Part shown: piece by piece, positions 13,818 through 15,502 of the stretch
Layout of the letters: each line of letters begins with the position of its first letter
Position numbering within the stretch: the first letter of the stretch is position 1
Assembly (NCBI GenBank): GCA_048594725.1
Contig: JBMDXA010000182.1
Location: 1-15,502, forward strand
Length of the DNA stretch: 15,502 bases
Source of the DNA: JAFDZV01 sp048594725
GTDB lineage: Bacteria; Bacteroidota; Ignavibacteria; OLB7
Reading direction: 5' to 3'
Program-made: the position numbers and the translations under genes
The notes under the pieces: generated by a model
Seen by the model: only the letters and a program-made list of their open reading frames with translations
Told to the model about the DNA's origin: nothing
Databases searched by the model: none

Positions 13818-14851
13818 CCGCGCCCCCGGCCGCGCCCTCGCCTGCCTCCGCCCCGGCGCTCCCCTTCCTGGGGGGCGTTCAGGGTGTTGCCGGTAAGCCG
13901 GAAATAAGCTCCGGCCAGATCGGGCTCGCGTCGTTCATGGCGATGATAATCGATCCTCCCGGCGGCGAGGATATCGAGCGCGGGCTCGTTCCCTTCCGGA
14001 TAGCGGTCGCGCCAGATGGTGACCGTAGCGCCGTCGATCGATATCTCCGGCGTGCCCGGCATCGCCGCCAGAGCCTCTCCCAGCCACTCCTCCTGCTCCC
14101 CGGCGGGATGGGCCAGCGTGATGATGGTGCATGCGCGGCCGTGGGCCGCCACCAGTGCGCGGGGGCTGTCGGCGGCGAGGATGCGCCCGGATTCCAGCAG
14201 CACCACGCGATCGCAGTTGGCGGCCACCTCCGCAAGATCGTGCGAGCAGACCACGATGGTTCGCCCTGCCTCGCGCCAGGATGCCAGATGGCCCCAGAGC
14301 CGCCGGCGGCCGCCGGGATCGAGGCTGGAGGTAGGTTCATCGAGCAGCAGAAGGCTGGGATCGTGCATGGTTTCGAGCGCAAGGTGGAGCCGCTGGCGCT
14401 GTCCACCGGAATATCCGCCTATGAACCGGCCGGCGAATTCCTCCAGGCCGTGATCCTCCGCCAGCCACTCCAGCCGTTGGCTGCGGCCAGCGTGCGGGAG
14501 GCCCCGAAGCGCATAGAACAACTGGAGTGTCTCCCATCCGGTGATCTCCGGATCAAGATCGGCGTCCTGCCCCACATATCCCACGCGGGGGCGGAGCTGG
14601 TTGCGCTGGCGCCGGGGATCGAGCCCGAACACGCGTGCGCTGCCGGCATCCGGAGGGATCATGCCGGCCAGAATTTTCAACAATGTGCTTTTGCCGGAGC
14701 CATTGGCCCCTATCAGCGCCACCATCTCCCCGGCCGGAAGCGAGAGGTCGATCCGGCGGAGTGCGTACACATCTCCGCCGAATCGCTTCTCCAATCCTTC
14801 TACCCGGACTGCTGGTTCCACGCTAGTCGGCGTGGATGATGGTGCCGGCAT
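13814..14851 (-). CDS. ABC-2 transporter ATP-binding protein with Arg/Gly-rich tail
   Basis: A 345-residue ATPase. Walker A is GANGSGKST (48-56), the Q-loop Gln95, the signature YSGGQ (147-151), Walker B LLLLDEP (167-173), and the H-loop His204 in CSHD. It is of the DrrA/CcmA type and partners the permease encoded next to it. After the nucleotide-binding domain a region of about 100 residues ends in a strongly basic tail, GERRGGGRRGRGRGRG (330-345), which is unusual for this family. The ATG at 14851 has GAGGGG five bases upstream and gives a 29-bp overlap with the preceding gene. A GTG at 14821 just after that gene's stop has no ribosome site and is less likely. Confidence 0.9.
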   Translation of the reverse strand: MPAPSSTPTSVEPAVRVEGLEKRFGGDVYALRRIDLSLPAGEMVALIGANGSGKSTLLKILAGMIPPDAGSARVFGLDPRRQRNQLRPRVGYVGQDADLDPEITGWETLQLFYALRGLPHAGRSQRLEWLAEDHGLEEFAGRFIGGYSGGQRQRLHLALETMHDPSLLLLDEPTSSLDPGGRRRLWGHLASWREAGRTIVVCSHDLAEVAANCDRVVLLESGRILAADSPRALVAAHGRACTIITLAHPAGEQEEWLGEALAAMPGTPEISIDGATVTIWRDRYPEGNEPALDILAAGRIDYHRHERREPDLAGAYFRLTGNTLNAPQEGERRGGGRRGRGRGRG

Positions 14852-15502
14852 GCTCCCCTCGGATGGCTGCTGCCACGCGCTCGGGATCGCGGCCGTTGAC
14901 GATCTGGAACTGCTTTACCAGACGCGCGTTGAGAAGGATGTCCGGGAGAACCTCGTCGAACGGAAGGCTCTTCAGGTTGCGCTTCTTCAGCTCCTTTGCG
15001 CTGATCGAGTCGATGAAGCTTGCGTTCGGGTTCTCCTTGGGGTCCTCCGTGTAGAGTCCGTCAACATCCTTGACGAGCGTGACCGACTTGCAGCCGAAGC
15101 ACTCGCCGAGGATGAAGCATCCTGCGTCGGTGCGGTGCGGCGGGATGCGGCCGATGCCGGGAGGATGCTCCCACAGGGAGTAGGGGGGGACGCCATTGAA
15201 GATCACGCCCGGCGCCGAATGGATGAACAGCGGCAGAAGATGCCCGAAGATTTCCGGCGGGATTGCCACCACGCCGTACGGCGACAGCAGGGTGCCGAGG
15301 ATATGGGCGTTGCCGAGGGCATCGGCCACCGACACCTGTGCCAGCACGCCGGTGGGAAGCCCCAGGTCCAGGCCGATGGAGAAGACGTGGCGGCTGCGCA
15401 CGCCGCCGCCGACGCCGAGGATCAGGCGCTCGGTTTTCAGCAGCCGGGCAATCACATCCACCACCGGGTAGGTGAGGGACTTGCCGGCGTCGATGATGGA
15501 AC
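14823..15502 (-). CDS. Molybdenum storage protein subunit (MosA/MosB-like), 5' end outside window
   Basis: The last 225 residues of an amino-acid-kinase-fold protein; the frame stays open to the window edge, and relatives of about 270 residues imply some 45 missing. It matches Azotobacter vinelandii MoSto subunits rather than UMP kinase: SIIDAGKSLTYPVVDVIA at the cut, LILGVGGGVRSRHVFSIGLD, GLPTGVLAQ, PPYSLWEHPPGIGRIPPHRT, VKDVDGLYTEDP, QIVNGRDP and IRGEHAGTII. MoSto is a cytoplasmic alpha3beta3 cage that uses ATP to pack molybdate or tungstate as polyoxometalate clusters. The His-rich WEHPP..IPPHRTD segment is characteristic. Whether this is alpha or beta I cannot settle, though the HPP/IPPHRTD wording leans to the beta (MosB) side. 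A partner gene may lie just beyond the edge. The stop overlaps the ABC ATPase start by 29 bp. Confidence 0.88.
   Translation of the reverse strand, partial: SIIDAGKSLTYPVVDVIARLLKTERLILGVGGGVRSRHVFSIGLDLGLPTGVLAQVSVADALGNAHILGTLLSPYGVVAIPPEIFGHLLPLFIHSAPGVIFNGVPPYSLWEHPPGIGRIPPHRTDAGCFILGECFGCKSVTLVKDVDGLYTEDPKENPNASFIDSISAKELKKRNLKSLPFDEVLPDILLNARLVKQFQIVNGRDPERVAAAIRGEHAGTIIHAD

Noticed and set aside
13805..14839. A 344-codon open frame on the plus strand
   Set aside because: It is antisense to the ABC ATPase, which carries all nucleotide-binding motifs.
14823..15502. Uridylate kinase (pyrH)
   Set aside because: The fold is shared, but the WEHPP..IPPHRTDAG segment and C-terminal RGEHAGTII are those of molybdenum storage proteins, and pyrH neighbours (tsf, frr) are absent.

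Overview
The window reads as GC-rich chromosomal DNA of a Gram-negative bacterium. Evidence for an outer membrane is a 16-18-stranded-type beta-barrel protein ending in Phe and several lipoproteins. One lipobox Cys is followed by an acidic Asp-rich stretch (CSDDDNPG), and one lipoprotein looks like the Bacteroidetes 'GTFSGT...ITNGKF' type. Together with paired Tat-exported ferritin-like proteins and patchwork intergenic repeats, this suggests the Bacteroidetes/Chlorobi/Kapabacteria neighbourhood. That placement is an inference; no rRNA or marker gene is present. All genes except ada lie on the minus strand.

Layout, left to right. 1-532: a gene-free patchwork of intergenic repeats. 533-1677: a complete ada gene (+) for adaptive alkylation repair, with an inverted-repeat operator candidate in front of it. 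1775-1800: a terminator shared by converging transcripts. 1836-3334: two adjacent minus-strand ferritin-like proteins with twin-arginine signals and intact diiron-type E/H motifs. 3567-3616: a perfect 21-bp terminator hairpin. 3669-5336: a secreted protein with a carboxypeptidase-regulatory-like domain and a VWA domain. 5721-6125: a small secreted protein with 12 cysteines. 6530-7507: a two-domain lipoprotein.

7694-15502 is largely devoted, as far as it can be read, to molybdate. Reading in the direction of transcription (right to left): the 3' three quarters of a molybdenum storage protein subunit (cut by the window edge) overlaps the start of an ABC-2 ATPase gene. That gene in turn overlaps its permease by ATGA. 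After a 372-bp gap come a TauE/SafE-type anion permease, a beta-barrel outer-membrane protein, and modA, modB and modC, the last three joined by 4-bp overlaps. The barrel protein ends 36 bp before modA, so an operon running from outer-membrane channel to periplasmic binding protein to inner-membrane importer is plausible, feeding a cytoplasmic Mo store encoded a few kb upstream. A palindrome resembling a ModE box lies just after modC.

The most interesting points are: (1) a Mo-storage protein translationally coupled to an ABC-2 transporter of unknown substrate; (2) a dedicated porin-modABC arrangement; (3) the ATPase's arginine/glycine-rich tail; (4) the ada operator candidate; and (5) the 12-Cys secreted protein. 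I see no phage, transposase, CRISPR, tRNA or rRNA.
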